Virus record (IMG/VR): IMGVR_UViG_3300042673_000160
Coordinates: 1 to 29,531 of that record
Strand: one strand, 5' to 3'
Source of the DNA: a virus
Length of the DNA: 29,531 nucleotides
Shown: one piece after another, positions 14,274-22,516 of the stretch
How the letters are laid out: the number at the start of each line of letters is the position of its first letter
Numbering within the stretch: the first letter of the stretch is position 1
Made by a program: the position numbers and the translations under genes
Notes under the pieces: generated by a model
Databases searched by the model: none
What the model was told of the DNA's origin: nothing
What the model saw: only the letters and a program-made list of their open reading frames with translations

Positions 14274-15976
14274 TATACGTTAACCATCATATATCCAACA
14301 ACTGTGGTTTCCCACATACCATCTTCTTTTACTGAATGTTCAATTTCACCAACAACAAAATATGTACTACCACCATTGTATGCTGCTGGGAGTGGTGTTA
14401 CTGAAAACTTTTGGTAAAACCCTACTCCAGGAAGACCATCAAATGTTAAACTCAAATCAATATTATATCGTAATGACACATTCTTTACACCGGTATCTTT
14501 GCTCAATACATATTTTCTTAAAGTAGTTTTAAAATCAGAAGCACCCTCAGCCTTCCAAGAACCCTCTCCAATTTCTTTGATTTTTTCTTGTACAGATTCA
14601 GCAGCAGATGGCCCCTTTCGTTTACTTTGTGGTTTAGCCGTACAACCCTTAAACAAATTGTCGGCTGCGCCTTGAGGAAACGTACCACCACCGCCAGCAA
14701 AAGCAATGGCAGCCATTTCAGGATCCATATTACTTGACATATTAATACCCTTGACCGGCGAGTTAACTCCTAACAAGTTTATCGTTGTCCCACCACTACT
14801 TTTTTTAATATCGTTTAATTTATTTACAATATTATGTTTTTTAGGATTCTCGGGGTCAGGAATTATAGCACATGAAGCAGCACCACCCGTACATTGTTCT
14901 ATTTCAGCCAAAACTCTTTGTAAAAATGAGTTGGCTGTATAACTTGCTTCTCGTGAGTCTTTTGATTTCGACAATAGTTCTTTTTCTAATTCTAAAAGTT
15001 TACCAGTGGATACATAAATGTCATTAACATCACCAAATGAACCCTCGAACCCACTAAAGTCGTTTTCACTACCATAATTACCACCCTCACCAGGTAACAT
15101 AACAGCCATCATGTCGGCTGATTTTAATAGTGATAATGTTTGGTATTTAGAAATACAAACAAATTCAAAATCATTACCCATAACTTCGGAATTCAAAAAG
15201 TCTATGATGTTTCTAACTTGAACATAGCTGACATATACCTCATCGGCGCTTCCGAGTGATATAATTGAATCTATGATTCCTGCTTCTTTTTGCAAAGTAG
15301 CGATACCAAATCCATCTATAGACCTACCTTGACCTTCAGTTGGTAGGTTACCACCATCAATAGTTCCATCTTCAGCACGAGTCAATCCAAATGCTTTATC
15401 ACATTTATCTTGCAATTGTTTTATTATAGAATACGATTGTGTTGAATTTTCTTCATCAGAACTAGCTACTCCAGTTTTTGCGGGTGTCATAGCAAATGCG
15501 CCAGCAGTAGATGCTTGACCCAACGCTTTTCCGGTACATGAAAAAGAACCATCTGCGTTATAAGACCAACCAAAGTCATATATTCGAGCTTTAGATAAAC
15601 TTATACTACCACCGGTACTCCATCCAAAGTCAACATTCACTAAATTTCCAGGAATCATAAAGGCTTGGGATAGTTTGTTCAAATCATCTATAGTATAACA
15701 AGTATATGTAAATTCAATTTCCCATAGAGCAACATCGGTAATATCACCACCACCTTGGTTTTTCGTTGTTACCGAATTTAGGTGTGGTTTCGGTCTACCA
15801 TAAACCGAACCATATCCTGACCCAGGATTCATTAATAAAGCAGGTCCGCCTCCACATGAAAATTGGTCATTTTCACCACTAAATTTTACAGTAGCATAAG
15901 CTCTACGTTTATAACGTGCAGCTTCTCCGGTTGGAGCGGTTGGAGTTGGTAAATTTCCAGCATCAAATAAAGACAT
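14273..15976 (-). CDS. Putative baseplate hub protein (gp27/gpD-like)
   Basis: 567 residues. The N-terminal 150 look like a hub beta domain: YKRRAYATVKFSG, then ALWEIEFTYTCYTIDDLNKL and LVNVDFGWSTGG, a pattern of tail-tube-like barrels in phage late-control (gpD), VgrG and gp27 proteins. The C-terminal 80 residues (LSLTFDGLPGVGFYQKFSVT, then YFVVGEIEHSV and WETTVVGYM) match the usual hub C-terminal barrel that ends tail-hub proteins of large myoviruses. The middle is Gly/Ser-rich with long loops. It lies directly after the gp53-like LysM gene, as expected for a baseplate cluster. Assignment is by layout and pattern, without a catalytic or diagnostic motif; no lysozyme domain is seen. Confidence 0.6.
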   Translation of the reverse strand: MSLFDAGNLPTPTAPTGEAARYKRRAYATVKFSGENDQFSCGGGPALLMNPGSGYGSVYGRPKPHLNSVTTKNQGGGDITDVALWEIEFTYTCYTIDDLNKLSQAFMIPGNLVNVDFGWSTGGSISLSKARIYDFGWSYNADGSFSCTGKALGQASTAGAFAMTPAKTGVASSDEENSTQSYSIIKQLQDKCDKAFGLTRAEDGTIDGGNLPTEGQGRSIDGFGIATLQKEAGIIDSIISLGSADEVYVSYVQVRNIIDFLNSEVMGNDFEFVCISKYQTLSLLKSADMMAVMLPGEGGNYGSENDFSGFEGSFGDVNDIYVSTGKLLELEKELLSKSKDSREASYTANSFLQRVLAEIEQCTGGAASCAIIPDPENPKKHNIVNKLNDIKKSSGGTTINLLGVNSPVKGINMSSNMDPEMAAIAFAGGGGTFPQGAADNLFKGCTAKPQSKRKGPSAAESVQEKIKEIGEGSWKAEGASDFKTTLRKYVLSKDTGVKNVSLRYNIDLSLTFDGLPGVGFYQKFSVTPLPAAYNGGSTYFVVGEIEHSVKEDGMWETTVVGYMMVNV

Positions 15977-15987
15977 AACTAATCCAA

Positions 15988-16284
15988 TTATTCGTTTAAC
16001 TTATTATAAGCATCGATTATTTCAAAATGGTTTGCTGGAATTCTAATTTGTACACCCATTGGAACAACCAACGTACCATATCCAATGTTATTAGCTCTGG
16101 CAATTATCCACCAAAGACTTGAATCTGAATAGTATTTACTTGCTAATAAATCAAGTCTATCACCAATTTGACCGATAATATAAGTGTCGTTTTCGGTTGC
16201 TTCAATCTCGGGATATAAAACAGTCTTACGGAATCGTTTTCCGTTTGTATCCTTTAAAATTTGTATATCGGTATATCGTTTCAT
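15988..16284 (-). CDS. Baseplate wedge protein with LysM domain (gp53-like)
   Basis: 98 residues. The C-terminal two thirds form a LysM module: DRLDLLASKYYSDSSLWWII, then ARANNIGYG and VPMGVQIRIP. Small LysM proteins in tail clusters include T4 gp53 and the gpX/gp53-type wedge proteins of many contractile systems, which bridge hub and wedge. T4 gp53 is 196 residues, so this is a short version with only 30-odd residues before LysM (KRYTDIQILKDTNGKRF). It starts 11 bases after the stop of the repeat-bearing baseplate protein. Confidence 0.8.
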   Translation of the reverse strand: MKRYTDIQILKDTNGKRFRKTVLYPEIEATENDTYIIGQIGDRLDLLASKYYSDSSLWWIIARANNIGYGTLVVPMGVQIRIPANHFEIIDAYNKLNE

Positions 16285-16295
16285 TTAAAACCTTA

Positions 16296-18629
16296 TTAAT
16301 ACATAGCCAAAGTAGCACCCACCGAAACATCAATACCAATTGGTTTTTCTTTTGCAACATCCCAACTAATTTCATCAGGAATTGTATAGGTCAACGATGT
16401 TATAAATCCACTCTGATTAATTAGAGTTCCAATTTGGATTTTAATTAATTTTCCTGTGTAATATTGTCCACCAAGAGTTGGTAACGTATATCCTGATAGT
16501 TTTTCTAATTTAGCATATATCTTGGTCATCTCCGGCTCGGACATAGCATATACTTTAAAATTAAAAGATACAGTTCTTTCAAAAGATTCATACATATAAA
16601 CAGGATATGGATTACCTGGATATTTAACATTATTCCAACTTGGAGACCAGTTATCTGTAATTCCAGTTAATGTTGCTCTAAATTGAGTTTCTCCTAACAC
16701 AAATTTTATTAAGTCATTTAGATTTGTACCAAGATTCAAATCATCGGCACCACCATCCCAACCAACTCGTTTTTTCAAATTACTATTAACAAAATCTTGC
16801 TGAACAGCTCTTTGTTTTGTTGATTGTTTTGTTGATGAGAGTCTAAAATCATTGAACTTACTAATAGTATTACCATCAGCATTTTTACCACTTGCAAAGT
16901 TTTTAATTTTACCATATGATAATAATTCATAGTCAGCAACATCAGCTTGACCTCTAATTAGTCCATCTGATTTTGTTAATCTATCAGTTGGTTCTACATA
17001 TTCTTTTGATTCAAGTTTACTTTGAAACCCATCAGTATATTTTGGATTTGGGGTTTCTATAAATTTAGAAACAACACCAAACTTCTTTTTTTCGGCATCA
17101 GTAACGGGAATTGTCTTTTTATAATTTATTCCTGTTAAAAATACGTTTTTAAATGGATTAAATTTTTGTTCATATGGTAAGAATGGTATACCACTACTGG
17201 CTTTAAAATCACCAAAATCTTTACCGGCATTTGAAAATGTATTTACATATCTACGAGTTGTAGTTGTACCTATTCCATAAAACGAATCAAATCCACCACG
17301 AACGTCAGCTCTCCAAAAAGGAATTGGTATGTTTATACCACCAATCACATCAGTAGATAATATTGTGTAAATATTTCTTAAAAACCCATTTGGATGTTTT
17401 GTACTATATGTAAACGATTGGTCAACTGGCAACACACCAGCTCTTGGAAATTTTAACCCAAGATGTTGAGTTGCAGTATTCGTTAATAGATTTAGTGGAG
17501 TCCAAACTTTTCCGTAAGCTTGGCTCCTCTGCATACCAACTTGTTTCAAAGACCAAATGATACCACGAGGTGTGAGTAACATTTGAGCAATTCTGGCAAC
17601 ATCAATAGCAGCTCTTGTAACAGCGGTAACAGCACCACCTCTGATAAATGATAAACCACCTACACCATAATTAAATGGTTCACCCTTTTTGGTTTGAATA
17701 CCTGTTAGGATTAGTGGGTGTTTAACAAACCAAGTGTTATATGAATCTTCTTTAAGATTATACTTGTTGTATATACCTTTTAATTTTGAATCGGTATATG
17801 TTTTACCCAAACCATTGTCAAGGTCTTTTGTGACATTGTAATTATCAGATTTAAATAACCCGTATAATGAATTATTTTTAAATATTGTTTGAGATGGGTC
17901 TACACCTGTAAATTTAGACTTCGTATCGACTTTTTGAGAAAACCCAATGGCTTTATCATTTTTGAAAAAATCAACACCAATCTTTGTATTCCAAATTGTA
18001 GTCTCACCCTTGAATTTATCACCTTGAATCACTAAATTAGGTGTAGTCTCACCTTTGAATTGTTCATCTTGATTTGCAAGAATTTGAGTAGTCTCACCTT
18101 TAAACTTTTCAGTTTGAGATACAAGATTGGGAGTAGTCTCACCAAGGAATTGCTTTACAAATTTAAAAACCTTTGGTTCGGTCTCACCAAGAAATTGTTT
18201 TACAAATTTAAAAACCTTTGGTTCGGACTCACCTTTAAATTTTTCGGAATTGTTATAAAGTTTGGGGTCAGTCTGACCCTTAAATTCTTCAGTATTATCG
18301 TAAATCTTTGGGTCAGTTTGACCTTTGAATTTTTCGTTATTGTCGTATAGCTTCGGGTCAGTCTGACCTTTAAACTTTTCCGAATTGTTATATAGATTTG
18401 GAGTCGTTTCACCTTTGAACTTTTCAGACTGGTCTACAGGTTTAGGAGTTACTCCACCCATTAGTTCAGGTTGTACCGGTCTATTTGGAGACGACACACC
18501 ATTTGCAAGACCGGCCAAAGGGGTCTTGTTATTTGTAGTATTCACATCAACCCGTGGTTTATCCACCAATGGTTTTTCAACGGGTTTTCTGAATTTAGAT
18601 AAGTCAGATTTTAAATCTATCAATGCCAT
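16296..18629 (-). CDS. Large baseplate protein with N-terminal 15-residue tandem repeats (gp54/gp48-like C-terminus)
   Basis: 777 residues in three parts. Residues 1-69 are basic and proline-rich. Residues 70-219 are ten exact-length 15-residue repeats of the form (K/Q)FKG(E/Q)T(T/D)PxLxxxxE. The remainder is globular. Near the C-terminus, FERTVSFNFKVYAM, YAKLEKLSGYTLP, GKLIKIQIG and ITSLTYTIPDEISWD form the pattern found in tail-tube-cap and initiator-type baseplate proteins (gp48/gp54 of T4-like phages and related proteins of giant phages). The place between tape measure and LysM protein supports that. The repeats are not part of T4 gp48 or gp54, and their role is unknown. They carry Lys-Gly in eight units, a possible modification site. 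Start ATG 18629 follows TAAGGTAAGAC. Confidence 0.7.
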   Translation of the reverse strand: MALIDLKSDLSKFRKPVEKPLVDKPRVDVNTTNNKTPLAGLANGVSSPNRPVQPELMGGVTPKPVDQSEKFKGETTPNLYNNSEKFKGQTDPKLYDNNEKFKGQTDPKIYDNTEEFKGQTDPKLYNNSEKFKGESEPKVFKFVKQFLGETEPKVFKFVKQFLGETTPNLVSQTEKFKGETTQILANQDEQFKGETTPNLVIQGDKFKGETTIWNTKIGVDFFKNDKAIGFSQKVDTKSKFTGVDPSQTIFKNNSLYGLFKSDNYNVTKDLDNGLGKTYTDSKLKGIYNKYNLKEDSYNTWFVKHPLILTGIQTKKGEPFNYGVGGLSFIRGGAVTAVTRAAIDVARIAQMLLTPRGIIWSLKQVGMQRSQAYGKVWTPLNLLTNTATQHLGLKFPRAGVLPVDQSFTYSTKHPNGFLRNIYTILSTDVIGGINIPIPFWRADVRGGFDSFYGIGTTTTRRYVNTFSNAGKDFGDFKASSGIPFLPYEQKFNPFKNVFLTGINYKKTIPVTDAEKKKFGVVSKFIETPNPKYTDGFQSKLESKEYVEPTDRLTKSDGLIRGQADVADYELLSYGKIKNFASGKNADGNTISKFNDFRLSSTKQSTKQRAVQQDFVNSNLKKRVGWDGGADDLNLGTNLNDLIKFVLGETQFRATLTGITDNWSPSWNNVKYPGNPYPVYMYESFERTVSFNFKVYAMSEPEMTKIYAKLEKLSGYTLPTLGGQYYTGKLIKIQIGTLINQSGFITSLTYTIPDEISWDVAKEKPIGIDVSVGATLAMY
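17973..18422 (-). repeat. Ten tandem 45-bp coding repeats (15 residues each)
   Basis: Perfect period of 45 bp, no frame loss. Units begin at protein residues 70, 85, 100, 115, 130, 145, 160, 175, 190 and 205; the last is degenerate after FKGETT, and residues 55-69 are a worn extra copy. Eight units have FKG, two (residues 145-174) have FLG. DNA identity is highest between 18137-18181 and 18182-18226 (43 of 45 bases), a sign of recent duplication. The three units at residues 85-129 are also close to each other (FKGQTDPK). Confidence 0.95.
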
Positions 18630-18637
18630 GTCTTACC

Positions 18638-20797
18638 TTACTTCATTTGGTCACGATAACCTTGCATTCTCGTGTTCTTTTTGTTCATTTCAGTAACAAC
18701 TTTGTCATTAATAACTATCTGAATCGGTTGTCCTTGTATATCAGCTCTCAATCCTCTAATTTCTTCGAGTAATGGGTCTGATTCTTTTCCACCACCACCA
18801 CTTGATGATTCTGATGATGAACCACCACCAAGACCAAGTGCGCCGGTTATTAGTGGTAACGCAGCTGCTAATATAAGTAGAGTTGGTAAAAATAAAGTTA
18901 CTGCGGCTAATCCAATTGATAAACCAATTAACGATAGTCCCAATATTCCAAAAATACCAGCAAGAGCAATAAGACCAGGAGCAATCGTTACCAAGGCTGT
19001 AAGTTGAGTTGTTAACTCACCCATCATTCCAAATCCAACTGCAATTTCTTGGATAGCTTTACCAAGTACAAATAGAGCAGATGCGATTATCAACATAGCA
19101 GCAGCACCCGCAATAATAGCAACGGCTCCAACACCACTCATCATTATAGCACCCACAAGAGCAAGTGCCCCAACGAGAGCCAACATTGATACAACAGCCA
19201 TAGCGATAGCACCCCAATCCACTTTCATGAATTCTTGAACTGCTTTAGCAAATACAAATACGGATGCAGCAACAAGTACAAGAGCAGCACCCCCAGCGAG
19301 TAATTTTTTGGCATCAATACCTTGAATTGCCTTTGTCATACCACTCATACCTTGACCAGATTTAGCATCCATTTTTGGAGTTTCCGGAGCAGGAGCTCCA
19401 CCACCTTTAAGATTCTTTAAACTAAACCCAAATCCTTTACCAGCAAGTTTATTCATAATACCAGCTTGTAAAACAGCAGCACCAAGTTGTACTCCGAATT
19501 CTTTTGCTCCAGTAGCAGCCGTACCAAGTGCTGTAGTGGTCATATTCATCCACTTTGAACCCTCTTCACCATACTTGTTGATTTGTTCTTGTTTCGTCAA
19601 CATTTCGGTCATTTGCTCTACACTCATACCAAACGCATCAGCATATGCTTTTTGTTGCATTGGGCCCATCTTACCAAACTCTTCAGCTGAACCTACTTGT
19701 TTGGATAACTCTTCGCTCAACTTTGAGTAATCACCTGTGGTTTGTGCAATCATGGCAGCTTCTCTAACTGCTTGTGCATTTATATCTTTTCCGGTCATCA
19801 ATCGAGCTTTCATCTCTGACCTTAAAGAACCTTCAATATTCAACATATTGTCAGACACGGATTGTAATAATTCCATGGACTGACCTTGTTTTTTAAGTTC
19901 GGCAGTTTTCTTGGCTAATACTGCAATTTCTTCTTTAGACTTACCAACCAACAAACTTTGGTTTTTAGACATTTCTTGTATTACAGAACCAGCATCAACA
20001 CCAACACCCTCTGCTATTTCTTTGATTTCGGATGTCATAGCACCAGCATCACCACTTGCTTTTTCGAAGATACCGGCTAATTGAGCAGGTCCCTCAGCAC
20101 CTAATGCTGATAGTTCGGTTACATCTTTCAACATATCAGCTGTAACCGCTTTTGCACTACCATAATATTCTGCCACCGATTTTGCAGACTCGGCAACGGC
20201 TTCACTACCATATAAAAGACCTGTCATTGAGAATTGCGCTTTTGTAACTTCAGCAGTAACATGAGCCGCTTCACCAACTGAAGCACCCATATTTCTTACG
20301 AAGTCCATACCAACCCCAACAGTATTATCAAATGCCTCTTTCATACCTTCTACTGCTTTTGTAGCAGCCATGAAGCCAAGAGCCATAACACCACCTACTT
20401 TAAAAGCATCAACATACTCTTTACTGATACCAAGAGCATCCTGCATTGAGTCTTTTAATTCTTCTTGTAAGTCTTTTAATTTTTCAGTAGTTTCTTTTCG
20501 TTTTTTTTCTATTTTAAGATACTCTTCAGCCGTATCCAGCATCTTGAGCATATCTTTATCAATTTGTCTATTGAATTTGGCTACCTTTTCAAGAACTTTT
20601 TCTTTTTCTTCTTCGATTGCCAATAACTTCTCATCAAGACCTTTGGCCGCAGCAGTAGAATCCACCAACTCTTTTTGGAGTTTAGTCAATTGGCCAGTTT
20701 TAGTTATTCTGTCTTGTAGAAGCGATGACAAGTTTCTTTGTAATGCTTCTTCAGCCTTAAACTGATTTATTCTATCCTGATTGGATTGCTCTGCCAT
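18638..20797 (-). CDS. Tail tape measure protein
   Basis: 719 residues. The N-terminal 125 are a charged coiled coil (EEKEKVLEKVAKFNRQIDK and similar). The middle is Ala/Gly/Ser-rich and helical. Residues about 487-651 are one long hydrophobic region with several membrane-spanning stretches (ALVLVAASVFVFA, AVVSMLALVGALALVGAIMM, LIALAGIFGILGLSLIGLSI). A Ser-Gly linker and a short basic tail (MNKKNTRMQGYRDQMK) end it. This is the normal design of tape measures, which set tail length and help DNA cross the inner membrane. At roughly 0.15 nm per residue it predicts a tail near 105-110 nm, similar to T4. It follows the hub-chaperone genes, as expected. Confidence 0.85.
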   Translation of the reverse strand: MAEQSNQDRINQFKAEEALQRNLSSLLQDRITKTGQLTKLQKELVDSTAAAKGLDEKLLAIEEEKEKVLEKVAKFNRQIDKDMLKMLDTAEEYLKIEKKRKETTEKLKDLQEELKDSMQDALGISKEYVDAFKVGGVMALGFMAATKAVEGMKEAFDNTVGVGMDFVRNMGASVGEAAHVTAEVTKAQFSMTGLLYGSEAVAESAKSVAEYYGSAKAVTADMLKDVTELSALGAEGPAQLAGIFEKASGDAGAMTSEIKEIAEGVGVDAGSVIQEMSKNQSLLVGKSKEEIAVLAKKTAELKKQGQSMELLQSVSDNMLNIEGSLRSEMKARLMTGKDINAQAVREAAMIAQTTGDYSKLSEELSKQVGSAEEFGKMGPMQQKAYADAFGMSVEQMTEMLTKQEQINKYGEEGSKWMNMTTTALGTAATGAKEFGVQLGAAVLQAGIMNKLAGKGFGFSLKNLKGGGAPAPETPKMDAKSGQGMSGMTKAIQGIDAKKLLAGGAALVLVAASVFVFAKAVQEFMKVDWGAIAMAVVSMLALVGALALVGAIMMSGVGAVAIIAGAAAMLIIASALFVLGKAIQEIAVGFGMMGELTTQLTALVTIAPGLIALAGIFGILGLSLIGLSIGLAAVTLFLPTLLILAAALPLITGALGLGGGSSSESSSGGGGKESDPLLEEIRGLRADIQGQPIQIVINDKVVTEMNKKNTRMQGYRDQMK

Positions 20798-20811
20798 TTA
20801 ATTCTTTCAAA

Positions 20812-21027
20812 TTACCACTTTACGGGTTTCAAATTATGTTTTTTTATAAAGGTGTCATAATCCTTTTCAAGTGCGGCCGCTTTCTTTTCCAACTCTTTAT
20901 ATTCGGCGTTGTTTTTTACATCACCATTCTTACCGGTAATTTTAGATATAAGATTTCCAATAAATCCCTCACTAACACCTCGTGATGTTAACATTTCTTT
21001 TAATTCTGATACTTTAATTTTGGCCAT
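20812..21027 (-). CDS. Hypothetical small helical protein, 71 residues
   Basis: Two helices: a short one with SELKEMLTSRGVSEGFIGNL and a long charged coiled-coil-like one (EYKELEKKAAALEKDYDTFI). The protein is lysine-rich and ends HNLKPVKW. No family recognised. ATG 21027 has GAGG 8 bases upstream and a TATTTATA motif 21 bases upstream, so it appears to be the first gene of a transcript that continues into the tape measure. A small tape-measure chaperone or tail cap partner would fit the position, but this is a guess. Confidence 0.65.
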   Translation of the reverse strand: MAKIKVSELKEMLTSRGVSEGFIGNLISKITGKNGDVKNNAEYKELEKKAAALEKDYDTFIKKHNLKPVKW

Positions 21028-21048
21028 TAGTTACCTCATGTTATATCC

Positions 21049-21056
21049 TATAAATA
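21049..21056 (-). promoter_or_regulatory. Candidate late promoter, TATTTATA
   Basis: Coding-strand TATTTATA 21 bases before the ATG at 21027, followed by GAGG. It comes right after a 10-bp hairpin (21061-21086), so the old transcript would end and the tape-measure transcript begin here. Confidence 0.5.
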
Positions 21057-21060
21057 TAGA

Positions 21061-21086
21061 AATACCCAACATTTCCGTTGGGTATT
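21061..21086 (-). terminator. Perfect 10-bp hairpin at the end of the gp51-like gene
   Basis: AATACCCAAC, loop of 6, GTTGGGTATT: a perfect inverted repeat that overlaps the stop codon (21085-21087). On the minus strand it is followed by TCTATATTTATAG, a U-rich but broken tract, so it would be a weak terminator or a 3' mRNA stabiliser. On the plus strand it is followed by ATCTTTTTC. Confidence 0.5.
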
Positions 21087-21366
21087 ATCTTTTTCGAGAA
21101 GCAGATTTTATTTTAGCAGACTCTTTATCATGAGCCTTCTTTTCTTCTTGTTTGAATTCTATAATTTTGTTGATGTAAAACTTACGAGCCCAAACTGGCA
21201 TATTGTAAACATCATTAAAATTAAATCCACCATTTCCATGGTATATCAATTCAAAAATATGTGTATGTAAATGTTTTCTATATTCAAGATTTAGGCCAAA
21301 AAAAGCTAGTATCCATAGGGAGTACCATCTCTCTCCTTCCCCCGGTCTCTTCAGAAACAAACTCAT
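21085..21366 (-). CDS. Baseplate hub assembly protein, gp51-like, overlapping the gp26-like gene
   Basis: 93 residues from ATG 21366. The core is LAFFGLNLEYRKHLHTHIFE, then YHGNGGFNFNDVYNMPVWARKFY, then a lysine-rich tail (KQEEKKAHDKESAKIKSASR). The 'FNDVYNMPVWAR' part is like the short second proteins (gp51 type) that follow gp26-type baseplate proteins in T4-like phages. The first 82 bases overlap the end of the 289-residue gene in a different frame, and the ATG has no Shine-Dalgarno, while a stop (TGA) lies 6 bases upstream in the same frame. Either re-initiation or a frameshift inside the overlap could give the product. It ends in the hairpin at 21061-21086. Confidence 0.65.
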   Translation of the reverse strand: MSLFLKRPGEGERWYSLWILAFFGLNLEYRKHLHTHIFELIYHGNGGFNFNDVYNMPVWARKFYINKIIEFKQEEKKAHDKESAKIKSASRKR

Positions 21367-22153
21367 ACATCAAATCGACATCAGGAACAACTTCATTAAT
21401 ATACGCTCTGAAAGCCTTTGAATCTACCGCAAATAATTCGTTGTCTACGAAATGATTAATAACTTTTTGTTCAGTCTCACCATCAACTGAAAGAATCATG
21501 TTTTTCAAACGAGTTGTTAATTCTCGTGAAGTATCATCTTTCAACTTACGATTAGCTCTAGCCAATTCTTCAATTTGATGTTTAACTTTACGTTCTTTTG
21601 ATTCAGTCATAGCCATAAATGTAATTTTACGACCTGAACGTGGTAACGTGAATTCGAACTCATTCTTATGAAGTTCTACTTGAGCAGAACCATCATATTC
21701 TTTGTTTTCAAATTGTGTCAAATCAATAACGTCTTTTTGTTTTTTACCACTAAAGGGGTCTTCGATTTCAACCTCATAATCTTTACCATATCCCAAAACT
21801 CGAGCAGCAACCATGATTGCGTTCTTATCACCGGTAACCAAGTCAACATACTTAATTGGCTGACCTTCACCATTTGATACGATTAGAGATTGGAACAATC
21901 GGTCAAGAACAGACCCATCCCTAATGTAAGATTGGGTTGTTAAAATATCCTCTTCCTTTGCGGTCATGTATTTCATTTCAACCTTACCACTTGATAATGG
22001 ATTGTCTTTGGAATACAATAACCCCCTTGATGGGAGTTCAATAATTTCGGTTGGAAACTTGTAATCACGAACCTGATTAACTTCGTATTGCTGTTTCGCT
22101 TGTTGAATCATGTCCTCATTGGACATTTTGTAGTCATCTTGTAAATCTACCAT
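21284..22153 (-). CDS. Baseplate hub assembly / chaperone protein, gp26-like (T4 baseplate family)
   Basis: 289 residues. An N-terminal helix (NEDMIQQAKQQYEVNQV) leads into IIELPSRGLLYSKDNPLSSG, VEMKYMTAKEEDILTTQSYI and DGSVLDRLFQSLI, the conserved opening of the T4_baseplate (gp26-type) family in marine T4-like phages. The C-terminal half has FTLPRSGRKITFMAMT and a long helix (KHQIEELARANRKLKD). T4 gp26 itself is shorter (208). These proteins work with gp51 in hub and tape-measure assembly, like the tail assembly chaperones of other phages. ATG 22153 is assumed; GAAATAAGTT before it is a poor ribosome binding site. Confidence 0.8.
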   Translation of the reverse strand: MVDLQDDYKMSNEDMIQQAKQQYEVNQVRDYKFPTEIIELPSRGLLYSKDNPLSSGKVEMKYMTAKEEDILTTQSYIRDGSVLDRLFQSLIVSNGEGQPIKYVDLVTGDKNAIMVAARVLGYGKDYEVEIEDPFSGKKQKDVIDLTQFENKEYDGSAQVELHKNEFEFTLPRSGRKITFMAMTESKERKVKHQIEELARANRKLKDDTSRELTTRLKNMILSVDGETEQKVINHFVDNELFAVDSKAFRAYINEVVPDVDLMYEFVSEETGGRREMVLPMDTSFFWPKS

Positions 22154-22169
22154 AACTTATTTCTTTTTT

Positions 22170-22418
22170 TTAAAGTTGTTCAAATGAATATACACCATCT
22201 GCATAAACTAATTTATATTCTACCTGTGGATAATCAAGTGGAAGTTCCAGTTCAGCTGAAACGTAATCATAATCATTAGTATCCCAACCACCTGTAGGTA
22301 AATTCCACTCAGCACTAGCCTCGTCAATTGTAAATGCGTTATCACCAACGGAAACGAATTGACCAATGCCATTAGCGTAAACTACACCATTGTCTGTTTT
22401 TCGTCTAACTATATTCAT
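22170..22418 (-). CDS. Hypothetical small protein, 82 residues
   Basis: Acidic, Tyr/Val-rich and probably all beta (NGVVYANGIGQFVSVGDNAF, YKLVYADGVYSFEQL at the C-terminus). No cysteine, signal peptide or family I recognise. It has its own candidate late promoter (TATTTATA 20 bases before the ATG), a strong AAGGAG 5-6 bases before the ATG, and sits right after an intrinsic terminator, so it heads the second tail transcript. A small tail or decoration component is possible. Confidence 0.7.
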   Translation of the reverse strand: MNIVRRKTDNGVVYANGIGQFVSVGDNAFTIDEASAEWNLPTGGWDTNDYDYVSAELELPLDYPQVEYKLVYADGVYSFEQL

Positions 22419-22438
22419 ATATTCTCCTTTTGTTCCTA

Positions 22439-22446
22439 TATAAATA
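22439..22446 (-). promoter_or_regulatory. Candidate late promoter, TATTTATA
   Basis: Coding-strand TATTTATA 20 bases before the ATG at 22418, with AAGGAG between. Placed 15-50 bases downstream of the terminator of the tail-tube transcript, which makes a promoter function more believable. Confidence 0.6.
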
Positions 22447-22461
22447 TGGAATAGAAAACTT

Positions 22462-22497
22462 TTTAAAACAAAAAACCCTCACCGAAGCGAGGGTTTT
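22462..22497 (-). terminator. Intrinsic terminator after the tail tube gene
   Basis: On the coding strand AAAACCCTC, loop GCTTCGGT, GAGGGTTTT: a perfect 9-bp stem followed by TTTTTTGTTTT. It starts 20 bases after the tube stop (22517). A-tracts on both sides make it able to work in both directions. It closes the neck-sheath-tube transcript, so abundant sheath and tube can be made separately from hub proteins. Confidence 0.9.
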
Positions 22498-22516
22498 CTC
22501 ATTTTGCAGTCCTAAA

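Noticed and set aside
17973-18422. CRISPR array
   Set aside because: The 45-bp periodic units have no unique spacers and are an open reading frame of 15-residue repeats within a tail protein.
21298-21304. Programmed -1 frameshift at the T7 run joining the gp26-like and gp51-like frames
   Set aside because: The second frame is +1, not -1, relative to the first, so a standard -1 slip would not give the fusion.
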